Source: Candidatus Bathyarchaeota archaeon
Lineage (GTDB): Archaea; Thermoproteota; Bathyarchaeia; Bathyarchaeales; Bathycorpusculaceae
Assembly: GCA_022865885.1 (NCBI GenBank)
Contig: JALHSQ010000017.1
Coordinates: 1-64,000 of the forward strand
Reading direction: 5' to 3'
DNA length: 64,000 bases
Below are positions 24,588 through 33,798 of this stretch, in pieces. Made by a program: the position numbers and the translations under genes. The stretch's first letter is position 1. The number at the start of each line of letters is the position of its first letter. Below the pieces are notes generated by a model. The model was not told the origin of the DNA and did not search any database. It was given only the letters and a program-made list of their open reading frames with translations.

Positions 24588-26546
24588 ATGCTAGACCCGA
24601 AAAACATCGATTTCAAAAGATTCGGCTTTCGCGCAGGAATAGAAGTCCATCATCAAATCCGTTCTGACAGAAAGCTCTTCTGCCGTTGCCCACCGATACT
24701 AGAGAAAGACCCGGAAAACATGGATTACAGCTTCTACAGGTACTTTCGACCTGTCTTAGGCGAGATGGGAGATTTTGATCCAGGAATGCTCGTTGAGTTC
24801 GAGAAGGGGTACAAAGCAATCTACTTCGCATGCGAAAGAAACACATGTACGTATGAGATGGACGAAACGCCGCCTTTCTATCCAGATGTAGAAGCGATAA
24901 AGGAAGGCTTCGTTCTGGCTTTCTATTTTAACTGTTCAGCTTTGGCTGAGGAAATAGTTGTTAACAGAAAGCAGTACCTTGATGGTTCGATAACCACCGG
25001 GTTTCAAAGAACATTCATAGTTGGCAGAGACGGCTGGGTACCTGTAGACGGAAAGAAAGTGAGAATCAGCAACGTCCACATTGAGGAGGACGCTGCAAGA
25101 CGAGTGAACTGGTCCGACACGGCCAGCAGAACTGTTTATTTCAATCTCGACCGCCTCGGCATTCCACTAACCGAAGTCATTAGTGACCATAGAGATGTGG
25201 AATCCCCCGAAGAGCTTGTCGAGTTAGCAAAGCAAATCGGCCGCGTCTTGAGGGTAAGTCGTATAGGGAGAAGAGGCATTGGCGTTGCGCGGCAGGATGT
25301 AAACCTTTCCATAGATGGAGGTAATAGAGTCGAAATAAAAGGTGTGCAGGATCTTGGCATGTTCAACCTGATGTGCCGCCACGAGGTTGTGAGACAGCAT
25401 GCTTTGATCGAGATCAGCAGAGAGATGAAGAGACGTGGATTGGAAAAAGAGGATTTTGAGCATACATATGTTGATGTTTCTCACTTATTCAAGCTTGAGC
25501 ACTTCAAGGCTTTCGCCACGATATTTCCTAAGATGAAGGGAGTATTTGGCATGGAAGTCCAGCCTGACAAGGACTTCGGTCTTGAGGTTTTTGAGAAAAG
25601 CATGCTCATCACGGGCCTCCCGCGCGAAGATCATTTTCACAGCGATGAAACTGAAAAGAGAGCAGTGCGGAAGCGTTCTAATCACCCGTGCAGATTGCTG
25701 ATTGATGACAAGATATTTGCAGAGCTGCTTTCAATTATAAATCCAAGAAAGAGAGACGCCTTTGTTTTAGTGGTCGGTCCAGAAAGGCGAGCCATACATG
25801 CAATGAAGAAAATCGTGGAAAGGGTTAAGATGGCATTGGATGGTGTGCCGCAGGAAACGCGAAGGCTTCTGCCAACAGGTAATTCTGAATTCCTTAGAGT
25901 GATTCATGGGAAGGAGCGCATCTACCCTGACACTGATACGCCTCCTGTGGTCATTTCCAAGGAGTTGGTTGCTGAGTGCAGGGAAAGAGTTGGCAGACGT
26001 CCATGGGAGATCTTCGAAGATCTTAACAGCAAATACAAACTCGGTGAGAGCCAAGTGGACTTGCTCATAAGAGAAGAGAAGCTAGACAGATTTTATCACT
26101 ACACGCAAAAACTGGGCTTGAAAGGCTCTGTTTCATATCACTTGTTAATAGAAGTGCCGCGAAGCATGAGAAGAAGGGGTATTAGAATCAACGACCAAAT
26201 CATCGATGGGCTTGCTGAGGGTCTATCCAAGAAACTTGTGACCTACCAGCAAATCAACCATCTTATCGAATTCCTTAGCAAAGAGCAAAAGCCAGACCTT
26301 GAGGATGCATTGAAAAAGCTTGCGTCACAGACAATTGCTGAAGCAGACCTGGACAAGCTCATTTCCGAACAGTTGAGGCTTTACGATTTGCCAAGGACTC
26401 TCTTAGATGAAGCTTACACGAATCGTGCAGTTTCCAGGATGGTTGGTGACGTGTTGAAGTCTGTCAGCTATCGTGTGGAAGGAAGGAGAGTTTTCGAGAA
26501 GGTTGAAGCGTTGTTGCGTCGGAGGTTGAGAGAAGATGTCAGATAA
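24588..26546 (+). CDS. gatE: Glutamyl-tRNA(Gln) amidotransferase subunit E
   Basis: A 652-residue archaeal GatE. It opens with FGFRAGIEVHHQIRSDRKLF, which includes the GIExHxQ hallmark of GatB/GatE, and continues with a GatB-like kinase cradle (SNVHIEEDAAR, REVESPEE-type and GVARQDVNLSI). The middle holds an AspRS-type insertion and the end a YqeY-like helical tail. With GatD it converts misacylated Glu-tRNA(Gln) to Gln-tRNA(Gln), which replaces a GlnRS in archaea. Start ATG 24588. It overlaps gatD by 11 bases, so the pair is translationally coupled. This pair is diagnostic of archaea. Confidence 0.95.
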   Translation: MLDPKNIDFKRFGFRAGIEVHHQIRSDRKLFCRCPPILEKDPENMDYSFYRYFRPVLGEMGDFDPGMLVEFEKGYKAIYFACERNTCTYEMDETPPFYPDVEAIKEGFVLAFYFNCSALAEEIVVNRKQYLDGSITTGFQRTFIVGRDGWVPVDGKKVRISNVHIEEDAARRVNWSDTASRTVYFNLDRLGIPLTEVISDHRDVESPEELVELAKQIGRVLRVSRIGRRGIGVARQDVNLSIDGGNRVEIKGVQDLGMFNLMCRHEVVRQHALIEISREMKRRGLEKEDFEHTYVDVSHLFKLEHFKAFATIFPKMKGVFGMEVQPDKDFGLEVFEKSMLITGLPREDHFHSDETEKRAVRKRSNHPCRLLIDDKIFAELLSIINPRKRDAFVLVVGPERRAIHAMKKIVERVKMALDGVPQETRRLLPTGNSEFLRVIHGKERIYPDTDTPPVVISKELVAECRERVGRRPWEIFEDLNSKYKLGESQVDLLIREEKLDRFYHYTQKLGLKGSVSYHLLIEVPRSMRRRGIRINDQIIDGLAEGLSKKLVTYQQINHLIEFLSKEQKPDLEDALKKLASQTIAEADLDKLISEQLRLYDLPRTLLDEAYTNRAVSRMVGDVLKSVSYRVEGRRVFEKVEALLRRRLREDVR

Positions 26547-27936
26547 AAAAAAGAAGCCAGATGATAATGATCCTGAGGGCTATCGTGGGACTCTGAGAGA
26601 GAGACTGGTTAGAGAAGGAATACATACTTGGAGCAAGGTCAAAATAACCAAGGGAACTGCCAGATATGAGGGGTTGCTGCTTCCAAGAAGTCAGCATACA
26701 GCTGATGACTACTTGACCTTGAAGGTGGATACAGGTTATAATCTCGGCGTTTTGGTAGATGCTAGCACCAAGATTGAAGAGTTTGGCCATCAGAAGGGGC
26801 ACTATAAGCTTCCTCAAATTAACGTGGAGTTCAAAAAAGACCTGCCGAACGTGACCTTTCTAGGAACCGGTGGCACCGTGGCCTCTCGTCTGGATTATAG
26901 AACTGGGGCTGTACTGCCGGCTTTCACACCCGAAGAGTTGTTTTCAGCCGTTCCGGAGTTGATTTCCGCTGTCAACTTGACTCCGAAGACATTGTACCAA
27001 ATACTGAGTGAGAATTTCAGGCCCGAGTACTGGGTGAAAACGGCTGAGGCCATAGCTAAGGAGATCGAAAGTGGAGTCGACGGCGTCATAATTGGCCATG
27101 GAACAGATACAATGTGCACAACAGGAGCCGCAATTTCATACTTCTTGCGCAACCAACCTGTTCCTGTAGTTCTTGTAGGGAGTCAACGGAGTTCTGATAG
27201 ACCCTCTTCTGATGGACCCAAGAACATTTTGCACGCAGCAACTCTTGCTGGGCGAGAGAACTTTGCGGAGACTGTTGTGTGCATGCATGGTGGTACAAGT
27301 GACAGCTATAACCTGATCCACAGGGCCACGCGGTGCCGCAAGATGCACTCTTCTCGTCGGGATACATTCCGCACGTTGGATGACGTTCCGCTGGGTAAAG
27401 TCGATGAATCTGGTGTTACGTGGTTGAAGGATGATGTTCGACCACGTGGTCCTGTTGAGGACTTCTGGTTGGACACGAAGATTGACACTAGGGTCGGCAT
27501 GCTTTATTCTTATCCCGGGATGAATCCAGACATTCTTGATTCTATGGTTGACAAAGGATATCATGGCATCGTAATGATAGGCACCGGACTTGGACACGTT
27601 GGGACTGACATGTTCCACTCTTTGGAACGTTGTCAGGAGGAGGAGATCCCAGTTGTGCTTGTTGTTGAGCCGCTTTTCGGGTACGTTCATCTTCGAGTGT
27701 ACGAGACTGGCAGGGACATGCTGGCTAGAGGCGTTATAGAGGGTGGTAACATGCTGCCTTCTGCTGCATACACCAAGCTTGTCTGGGTTCTTGGTCACAC
27801 TCGAGACGTCAAGGAAGTGGAGAAGCTCATTCAAACGCCTATAGCAGGGGAGATAACTGCAAGAGAAGGCCCTAGAGGGTTTATGCTTCTTCAAGGCGTT
27901 GAAACGGGCATAGACGAGATTCTCAGAAACCTCTAG
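26536..27936 (+). CDS. gatD: Glutamyl-tRNA(Gln) amidotransferase subunit D
   Basis: A 466-residue asparaginase-type glutaminase. A charged N-terminal domain (residues 1-90, with GYRGTLRERL) precedes the amidase domain. Catalytic threonines are in FLGTGGTVASR and GHGTDTM, with the Lys in RRDTFRTLDD-type region nearby. It releases ammonia from glutamine or asparagine and channels it to GatE. It overlaps gatE. It ends near the GCGCGCGCC motif at 27998. Confidence 0.95.
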   Translation: MSDKKKKPDDNDPEGYRGTLRERLVREGIHTWSKVKITKGTARYEGLLLPRSQHTADDYLTLKVDTGYNLGVLVDASTKIEEFGHQKGHYKLPQINVEFKKDLPNVTFLGTGGTVASRLDYRTGAVLPAFTPEELFSAVPELISAVNLTPKTLYQILSENFRPEYWVKTAEAIAKEIESGVDGVIIGHGTDTMCTTGAAISYFLRNQPVPVVLVGSQRSSDRPSSDGPKNILHAATLAGRENFAETVVCMHGGTSDSYNLIHRATRCRKMHSSRRDTFRTLDDVPLGKVDESGVTWLKDDVRPRGPVEDFWLDTKIDTRVGMLYSYPGMNPDILDSMVDKGYHGIVMIGTGLGHVGTDMFHSLERCQEEEIPVVLVVEPLFGYVHLRVYETGRDMLARGVIEGGNMLPSAAYTKLVWVLGHTRDVKEVEKLIQTPIAGEITAREGPRGFMLLQGVETGIDEILRNL

Positions 27937-27997
27937 CAAGTGATTGCCTATCTAGTTCCATAAGAAAACCAAGAACGTTTAGATTTTGTTTTTAGTT

Positions 27998-28006
27998 GCG
28001 CGCGCC
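27998..28006. repeat. GCGCGCGCC motif
   Basis: A near-copy of the intergenic palindrome (GCGCGCGCC at 27998-28006) in the 149-base gap between gatD and guaAb. Confidence 0.5.
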
Positions 28007-28085
28007 TAAGACACCACAACAAACAGACAAAAACAGTACTATGGAATCTATTAAGATAGGGATTTTGTCTTAGCTTGCTTTTTCT

Positions 28086-29018
28086 TTATTCAAATTCTAT
28101 TGTTGCAGGCGGTTTATCAGTAATATCATAGAGGCACCTGACAACACTAGGTATTTCTCCTGTTATTCTTTCAGAGACTCTCATTAGTATTTCGTAAGAG
28201 ACTTGTTTAGCCTTGGCTTTTAAAGCATCCTCTGAGTCTACAATTCTTATGGTAACTATGTTTCCGTAGACTCTTCTTCCATTTTTGATCCCAGTTGCCT
28301 TGTCGTTATGAAGAACAGCAAAGCTCTGAAAAGCTCTCAGTCCTTTTGTTTCTTCTTCCACGATTTCTGTGGCTTTCCGAACAATCGAGATTTTCTCGGG
28401 GGTAACCTCACCAAGAACTCTCAGCGACAAAGCTGGACCTGGAAAGGGCATCCTTTCAGAAACCTCCTTAGGCAGACCCAATTCGCGAGCAACCTTTCTA
28501 ACATCTGGTTTGAACAATTCCCTTAATGGTTCAAGAATCTTGTAACCATAGACCTTAGAGTCTATGCCAATCTGTTCCAAAACATTGTGTTGAGATTTTA
28601 TTCCCTTCACTGTTTCTATAACATCCGCCTTTATTGTTCCTTGTGCGATGAACTTGACATTCTCTTCTTTGGATACTCTGCCCAAAGTCGTGTAGAATTT
28701 GTCTCTGAAAGCCTTCCGTTTCTCTTCAGCGTCTGTCTTGCCCTTGAAAACATCAAGGAACTCCTTCTTGGCATCAACATATTTGGCTCTGATCCCCAAG
28801 TTCTTGAGCGTTCTCATTACAAACTCGGGTTCTCCCTCTCTCCGAAGTCCGTCATCAATGAAAACCGCTACCATTTGTTCTCCCAAGGCTTTGTGAACCA
28901 GGAAGGTTGTAACCGTGCTGTCAACACCACCAGAACAGGCAGAGATCACCCCGCTTTTGCTCACAGTTTTTCTGATTTCTTCAAGCGAATCTTCAACGAA
29001 CTTTGTGGCATCAATCAC
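28086..29018 (-). CDS. guaAB: GMP synthase ATP-pyrophosphatase subunit (archaeal GuaA B)
   Basis: A 310-residue subunit that uses ammonia from a separate glutaminase to turn XMP into GMP. The ATP-PPase motif is CSGGVDSTVTTFLV (residues about 26-40). The dimerisation domain follows after residue 190 with RMPFPGPALSLRVLGE. The separate glutaminase subunit (GuaAa) is not in the window. The start MIDATKFVEDSLEEI matches the usual length of the archaeal form. It is a lone gene between two GCGCGC motifs. Confidence 0.93.
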   Translation of the reverse strand: MIDATKFVEDSLEEIRKTVSKSGVISACSGGVDSTVTTFLVHKALGEQMVAVFIDDGLRREGEPEFVMRTLKNLGIRAKYVDAKKEFLDVFKGKTDAEEKRKAFRDKFYTTLGRVSKEENVKFIAQGTIKADVIETVKGIKSQHNVLEQIGIDSKVYGYKILEPLRELFKPDVRKVARELGLPKEVSERMPFPGPALSLRVLGEVTPEKISIVRKATEIVEEETKGLRAFQSFAVLHNDKATGIKNGRRVYGNIVTIRIVDSEDALKAKAKQVSYEILMRVSERITGEIPSVVRCLYDITDKPPATIEFE

Positions 29019-29089
29019 TCACCATTTCCTCCAATACTACAAATTCCAAAGAATGCATTAATCTTGATTTCCCTTTTTAGCTTTGTCAT

Positions 29090-29099
29090 AGCGCGCGCT
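29090..29099. repeat. AGCGCGCGCT palindrome
   Basis: Exact copy in the divergent gap between guaAb and the LolA-like gene. A CGCGCGCGCT copy at 30001-30010 closes the same interval. Confidence 0.6.
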
Positions 29100-29199
29100 T
29101 ATACGGTGGTACAAATATGTCCGGCGGCGTCCGTGCCCGTTGTAAACCTTATCCGGTTGACACCATCTAACTTTTCATTAAGAAACTTTTTCTATTGCG

Positions 29200-29907
29200 T
29201 TGTTTACATCATGGATTGCGGAGGCGGATGACCTGACACTTGCTGAAATCATTCAGCGGAATACTCAAGCGGTCGGAGGCCAACAAGCGATTGAATCCGT
29301 GAAGTCGATTGAAATCTCGCTGCGGATTGAGGAACCGGAGTTCACCGTTGATGCCGTGTATATAGCCGAGCGGAAAGGACGAATGCGGATCGATATTTAT
29401 TCCGGAGAGCAAAGAGTCTATACCGAGGCGTTCGATGGAATGAAAGGCTGGCAGGCAGGAGCCGAAGGTCCGGCAAAGGATTCGAAACTAAAGGGATCAG
29501 CGGCCTTATTTCATGGAATTGTCTTGCCTGGAAAATTGTACGGACTGCATGAAATGACCGCCCTTGGCAATCAGCTGGAATTGCTCAACCAGGAAGAGAT
29601 TGAGGGCGTGAACTATTATGTAATGAAGTTAACGCTTACTGATGGTTACAGCTTAAAATACTACATCAATCCGGACTCCTGGCTGATCGATCGCTCGCGT
29701 GATGTCCGCGCATTGCATCCCGATGTGGATCCGACCCCCACAGTGATAGAAAGCCGCTTCCTGGATTACAGCCCGGTCAATGGTGTTGCGCGTGCGTTTC
29801 GAATGGAAGAATACGATGTGGAGAAAGGGCAACGTTTACAAAAGGGAACCATTAAGGAAATCAAATACAATATTCAGCTTTCTGATTCACTTTTCTCCAA
29901 ACCTTAA
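29200..29907 (+). CDS. LolA-like outer-membrane lipoprotein-sorting-type protein, bacterial-looking
   Basis: A 235-residue frame. The body after EADDLTLAEIIQRNTQAVGG resembles bacterial lipoprotein-carrier-like proteins (RNTQAVGGQQAIESVKSIEI, FDGMKGWQAGAEGP, YYVMKLTLTDGYSLKYYI). It is soluble and lacks a good signal in frame: just upstream the same frame reads ETFSIALFTSWIAEA after a stop and without a start, so the N-terminus may be truncated or shifted. Its wording and codon choice differ from the neighbours. The family is mainly bacterial, so transfer is likely. It is isolated and bracketed by GCGCGC motifs at 29090 and 30001. Archaea have no outer membrane, so a generic periplasm-like or lipid-binding role is the best guess. 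Confidence 0.6.
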   Translation: MFTSWIAEADDLTLAEIIQRNTQAVGGQQAIESVKSIEISLRIEEPEFTVDAVYIAERKGRMRIDIYSGEQRVYTEAFDGMKGWQAGAEGPAKDSKLKGSAALFHGIVLPGKLYGLHEMTALGNQLELLNQEEIEGVNYYVMKLTLTDGYSLKYYINPDSWLIDRSRDVRALHPDVDPTPTVIESRFLDYSPVNGVARAFRMEEYDVEKGQRLQKGTIKEIKYNIQLSDSLFSKP

Positions 29908-30000
29908 TGGCACTAGCCGGCAGTTGAACGTCGTTCCCTTTTCGCAAAGACTTGGCAGGCTCACCGAAATCAAGTAATAGGAGGGTCCTGCGTCCCGCGT

Positions 30001-30010
30001 CGCGCGCGCT
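30001..30010. repeat. CGCGCGCGCT motif
   Basis: A near-exact copy of AGCGCGCGCT with one base changed, between the LolA-like gene and tRNA-Arg. Confidence 0.55.
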
Positions 30011-30035
30011 TTAAGGATTTGCACCTAAGAAGTGG

Positions 30036-30111
30036 CGGGCCCGAGGGGATTTGAACCCCCGTTCTCCGGCTCCGAAGGCCGACGCCTTAATCCTGACTGG
30101 GCTACGGGCCC
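30036..30111 (-). tRNA. tRNA-Arg (anticodon TCG)
   Basis: A 76-base cloverleaf on the minus strand. Acceptor GGGCCCG pairs with CGGGCCC, discriminator G. The anticodon arm TCGGC CTTCGGA GCCGG gives TCG. The T arm is CGGGG GTTCAAAT with CCCC. It is flanked by the GCGCGC motif on one side and a convergent-free region on the other. Confidence 0.93.
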
Positions 30112-30231
30112 ACGAAGGTAGTGGTAGGCTGGTGATTAAAAAACTTGTGAAGATTTGCTATGGGTTGGGTGGTGGACGCTTGTCTTTCGTTTGCTTTAAT
30201 GAGTATTTTGGACAAACCTTAACTGAAGAGA

Positions 30232-31302
30232 ATGCCAAGGAAGCACTGGAGATTCATATTGCCCAGAGAAATTAAGCTTCTTGAAGAACTCTCAAACGCT
30301 TTCGGGCCCTCAGGAGACGAGCAAGACGTAACTAAGCTTCTGATGGAGGAGCTTGAACCGTACGCTGATGATACACGCGTTGACAAGCTCGGGAACGCAT
30401 TCTTTTGCCATAAGGGAAGAGATGGCTATCCGAAGGTGATGGTTTCAGCACACATGGATGAGGTAGGCTTCATAACCACGTTTGTGGAAGAAGACGGCTT
30501 CCTCCGCTTCGACACGCTCGGGGGCATAGCCAACAACATCATGCCCGGACAGAGAATACTGCTCCGAGGCGAGAAGGGATACCTCAAAGGAATAATCGGC
30601 ACCAAGCCTCCTCACATCATGACTGCCGATGAGTTGAACAAGATAATTCCCAAAGAGGATCTTTTCATCGACATAGGCGCTGATAGCATTAGCCAAGCTC
30701 AAGAAAAGGGAGCAGACGTGGGAACGATGGGCGTTTTCGATGTAGAATTCGCGGATCTGGGAAACGGTTATTTCAGGGGTAAGGCATTTGATGATAGAGC
30801 TGGCTGCACAGTTCTCGCAGAAGCGTTCAAATTACTAAAGAATTCCCCGTACAACGTCATAGCTGTCGGGTCAGTTCAAGAAGAGCTTGGAATCAGAGGG
30901 GCAAGAACCGCGGCATGGCAGGTGGACCCAGACTATGGGCTAGCTGTCGAAGGAACATTCGTGTCAGACGTTCCGAACACTAGACCCGACAGAGTGTCAT
31001 CCAAGATTAAAGGCGGCCCCGTCATAACAATACTGGACAAAACAGTTTTCACTCATCCAACGATTCTCAAGACGCTGATTAGGGTTTGTAGAGAAAGATC
31101 GATCCCGTTTCAGTTCAAGAAAGTGCCAGTAGGTGGAACAGATGCAGGCGCAATTCATCTTACAAAGGCAGGAGTGCCGAGCGGAACAGTAGCCGTTCCG
31201 TGCAGATACATTCATGGGCCAGCCTCAATTCTGCATATCGATGATCTGAGGAACGCAACACAACTCGTGGCCGAGTTCGTAAAGACAATCTCAGTAAAAT
31301 GA
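30232..31302 (+). CDS. M42-family metallo-aminopeptidase
   Basis: A 356-residue (or slightly shorter) M42 peptidase of the FrvX/glutamyl aminopeptidase group. Metal ligands appear in VSAHMDEVGFITT, GKAFDDRAGC, VQEELGIRGA and the PHIM/IHGP region near the end. It binds two zinc or cobalt ions and removes N-terminal residues from peptides, often as a large dodecamer. The open frame starts at ATG 30232; a TTG at 30259 (LPREIKLLEELSNAF) fits the family start better. Cytoplasmic role in peptide recycling is inferred. Confidence 0.85.
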   Translation: MPRKHWRFILPREIKLLEELSNAFGPSGDEQDVTKLLMEELEPYADDTRVDKLGNAFFCHKGRDGYPKVMVSAHMDEVGFITTFVEEDGFLRFDTLGGIANNIMPGQRILLRGEKGYLKGIIGTKPPHIMTADELNKIIPKEDLFIDIGADSISQAQEKGADVGTMGVFDVEFADLGNGYFRGKAFDDRAGCTVLAEAFKLLKNSPYNVIAVGSVQEELGIRGARTAAWQVDPDYGLAVEGTFVSDVPNTRPDRVSSKIKGGPVITILDKTVFTHPTILKTLIRVCRERSIPFQFKKVPVGGTDAGAIHLTKAGVPSGTVAVPCRYIHGPASILHIDDLRNATQLVAEFVKTISVK

Positions 31303-31371
31303 GGATTGCGTCACATATTTAACGCTCGCAGTCAATTTCTCAATAGAACTCACTCCAAGAGTAGATGAAGC

Positions 31372-31785
31372 TTGAAAGAACCTGCGCACCACTCGCTTAT
31401 AGATTGCGAGTATCTGGTTGGAGATGATAGTTGTCGTGCAGTTAAGGAAACCGACTTGGGCGTCCTCAGAGAAGACGCTTGCCACAACGACGTCAAGGAT
31501 GCATGCTGCTACTTGTGCAATCTGCGCGAAGACTGCGACATAAAATGTGACCTGCTTGACCTACGAAAAGCAGGAGAAGAGCCTGAAAAGACTGCAGGCG
31601 ACGAAGCCATACCTTTTGATCTGGATACGAAAATGGAATGTCAAAACTGCGTTCACTATTTGAAACCAAGATGCCCCAGAGGTTACAGCCACGACACAGA
31701 ATTATGGAGAAGACAGGACCCTTGCGAGATTTTCAAGCCAATCCAGAAAGCCGCAAATCGGGCTGACAACAGTGCTGAAGAATAG
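31372..31785 (+). CDS. Small cysteine-rich, probably zinc-binding protein
   Basis: A 137-residue protein from TTG 31372. Cysteines are clustered: CEYL and CRAV near the start, CHND, CCYLCNLREDC, CDLLD, then CQNCVHY and RCPRGYSHD late, with CEIF. The set could hold several zinc ions or a Fe-S cluster. The acidic middle lacks structure. No family was recognised. It lies just after the M42 gene, 69 bases apart, and may be co-transcribed. Confidence 0.65.
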   Translation: MKEPAHHSLIDCEYLVGDDSCRAVKETDLGVLREDACHNDVKDACCYLCNLREDCDIKCDLLDLRKAGEEPEKTAGDEAIPFDLDTKMECQNCVHYLKPRCPRGYSHDTELWRRQDPCEIFKPIQKAANRADNSAEE

Positions 31786-31859
31786 TATGATGAGCTTCTT
31801 GAGGAAGCGCACGTTTTGATTTTCATTCCTTCATTATTCTGTCGCGTCCTATATAGACC

Positions 31860-32126
31860 TGGAAAAAGACTGAGAGGAAGCTTAAGGCAATGGGAATCAA
31901 GACAATAGGCGATCTTGCTCGATCTGATCCAAACTTGCTGACTGAAGCTTTCGGCGTGATGGGGATTCAACTGTGCTTGATGTCGCATGGTATCGACGAC
32001 AGAGAGGTTGAAGAAATAGAAGGTGTCAAATCTGTCAGTCATGAAATCACATCCGAAAGAAGGCAGATGTTTTCACTTGTCGCTGGCTACTCCCGAGAAA
32101 CAGCCTACGAGCACATGCTGGAATAA
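31860..32126 (+). pseudogene. DinB (DNA polymerase IV) remnant
   Basis: A truncated fragment of the Y-family polymerase. The frame from 31860 reads WKKTERKLKAMGIKTIGDLA, the helix-hairpin-helix of the thumb, then LTEAFGVMG and GIDDREVEEIEGVKSVSHEI, the junction to the little finger domain. The catalytic palm and fingers are missing upstream (an in-frame stop precedes), and the little finger ends prematurely. It is a decayed gene. Confidence 0.7.
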
Positions 32127-32403
32127 GTCTCGCTACTTGGCTTGCTTATTCCTAGGTTTCTTGAGTAGCCTTTTCTTGGGCAGTTTAGGTTTCTTTACAC
32201 GTTCCGCATCAGCCACTGCCAAAACAGAACCCAACACTAGATGCTACTCGCTATCGCTTTTAAGGTTTTGAGATGCTTACACGGGCATCCTCTGTGGAGG
32301 ATTATCCAAGGAAGGAAAAGCCGTGATCCAAGAAACCCTAGGGTAAGCTATAATACCGCTCAAGAGCGAACAATCAAGTGCTAGTCAAGGTCAAATTCTA
32401 TGG

Positions 32404-33105
32404 ATGCAGAGATCGTTGGAGGCAACGAAGGTGTCTAGGTTTAAGGAAGATGCTGAAAAGATGGTCAATGTCTTGGGCTTGAAATGGGCGCCCATTGCAG
32501 CAAAGTTCTCGACTGAACCCGACGAAAAAGGAGACGGAACGAAGAAGCTTAGTGTGTGCAAGGCTTTTGACGTGGTCAGACGCGAGAATATCGTTCTCAA
32601 CCTCTCCAAAGATAACTGTGTTTGCCCGGGCGGCCGACACTTCATCGGTCTGGAACCTCTTCCGGTAGAGGCTATTGCAGCAGTATTAACAAAGAAAGGG
32701 CACAAAGTCTACGAATCGATGGACATTGCTGTAGCTTCAGTGAATAAACAGCCACAACCAACCAAGAGGGGCGACTTCTTGATTTTGGCACGCCTTGAGA
32801 GGATTGAGGCAAATCCTGACATAGTTTTTCTCTTCACCAACCCTGCACAGGCCGAGAAAATTCTAGGATTGGTCTCTCTTAAGGGAGCAACCCCTTTCAT
32901 GTACTATCCGGCGAGCAGCATCTGTTCAGCGGTAACGAACACTTTGGCAAAGGGAAAACCTGAAATAAACCTCATCTCAGCCTTCGAAAGACGGGGAGGC
33001 AAGTGGTCTCCGAACGAATTAATAGTAGCGTTGCCATGGAAGGATTTCAAAGCTGCTGTGGAAAATATTCCCCACTCTGGATTCGGAACAGCTCACACAT
33101 CTTGA
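32404..33105 (+). CDS. DUF169 family protein
   Basis: A 233-residue protein with the DUF169 layout: VLGLKWAPIAAKFS near the N-terminus, a cysteine-containing block KLSVCKAFDVVRRENIV and DNCVCPGGRHFIGL, then FLFTNPAQAEKILGL, and SSICSAVTNTLAKGKPEIN late. The family is common in archaea and anaerobic bacteria and has no assigned function; conserved Cys and Gly residues suggest a cofactor or metal. Start ATG 32404. It is a lone gene. Confidence 0.85.
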   Translation: MQRSLEATKVSRFKEDAEKMVNVLGLKWAPIAAKFSTEPDEKGDGTKKLSVCKAFDVVRRENIVLNLSKDNCVCPGGRHFIGLEPLPVEAIAAVLTKKGHKVYESMDIAVASVNKQPQPTKRGDFLILARLERIEANPDIVFLFTNPAQAEKILGLVSLKGATPFMYYPASSICSAVTNTLAKGKPEINLISAFERRGGKWSPNELIVALPWKDFKAAVENIPHSGFGTAHTS

Positions 33106-33258
33106 ATGGAAAAGAGCTTCAGTCGCACACAAGCATTGTCTCGAACGTCCACGATACTTACTGGAACTGTTAGGTGCAGCCTCTTCAAATACACTTCGTT
33201 AATACTAGTGAATGTGCCAAAATGGTGTTATTTCAGGCTCCGAAGCAATTAAACCTGC

Positions 33259-33708
33259 TTACAAAATTAGTGACTGCGATTCTCGCTGCCTAAGATGTCC
33301 CAAGGAATAGCAAAGCAGGTCTGCCGCCAGCTTTTCTGTTTTCTCACACGATGCTCTAAGCTCGCCAAATTGTGAAAGATCCAATCCATGCTGCTTGCAG
33401 TCATGCTCCAAGTTCTTGTATTTCTTCCAAGCCTTCTTGCTTCTCAGGATCTGGGAATCAGTAAGCTTGTCAAGACTTTGTATGGCAGAATTCAAAGAGT
33501 CAGAACACTTGGCTTCTACACCATTGTTATTGCCGACCTGCGCCTCCAACAGGCTCATCTTTTCTTTCAGTTTCCCCACATTTTTCAGAGCCTTCGCATA
33601 ATTCTCTGCAATGTCTTTCGTCGCCTTTTCAATGCGAATGCGGAGATCAGTGACTTCTGTCAATGCTTCTTTTCCCTCCCTGAATAGTGAAGTCAAAGGA
33701 TATAGCAT
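33259..33708 (-). CDS. Coiled-coil protein of unknown function
   Basis: A 149-residue protein that is nearly all helix with heptad-like leucines (TDLRIRIEKATKDIAENYAK, NVGKLKEKMSLLEAQVG, LNSAIQSLDKLTDS). A C-terminal Leu-rich helix follows. It is probably a rod-like, possibly oligomeric structural or regulatory protein. No family was recognised. It is divergent from the dienelactone hydrolase gene. Confidence 0.55.
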   Translation of the reverse strand: MLYPLTSLFREGKEALTEVTDLRIRIEKATKDIAENYAKALKNVGKLKEKMSLLEAQVGNNNGVEAKCSDSLNSAIQSLDKLTDSQILRSKKAWKKYKNLEHDCKQHGLDLSQFGELRASCEKTEKLAADLLCYSLGHLRQRESQSLIL

Positions 33709-33798
33709 AGCTAAGTTTTTTGGTTTTCAAATCAAAAAACTATTTGTTCCATTCAAATCCTTGAGAACACCAGGAGCCAATAGGAGTTCAACAATATT

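Noticed and set aside
27136-27939. 267-codon frame antisense to gatD
   Set aside because: It has no family features, and gatD on the other strand is certain.
32133-32237. 34-codon minus frame rich in lysine (ending KKPRNKQAK)
   Set aside because: It could be a tiny basic protein from GTG, but no ribosome site or family supports it.
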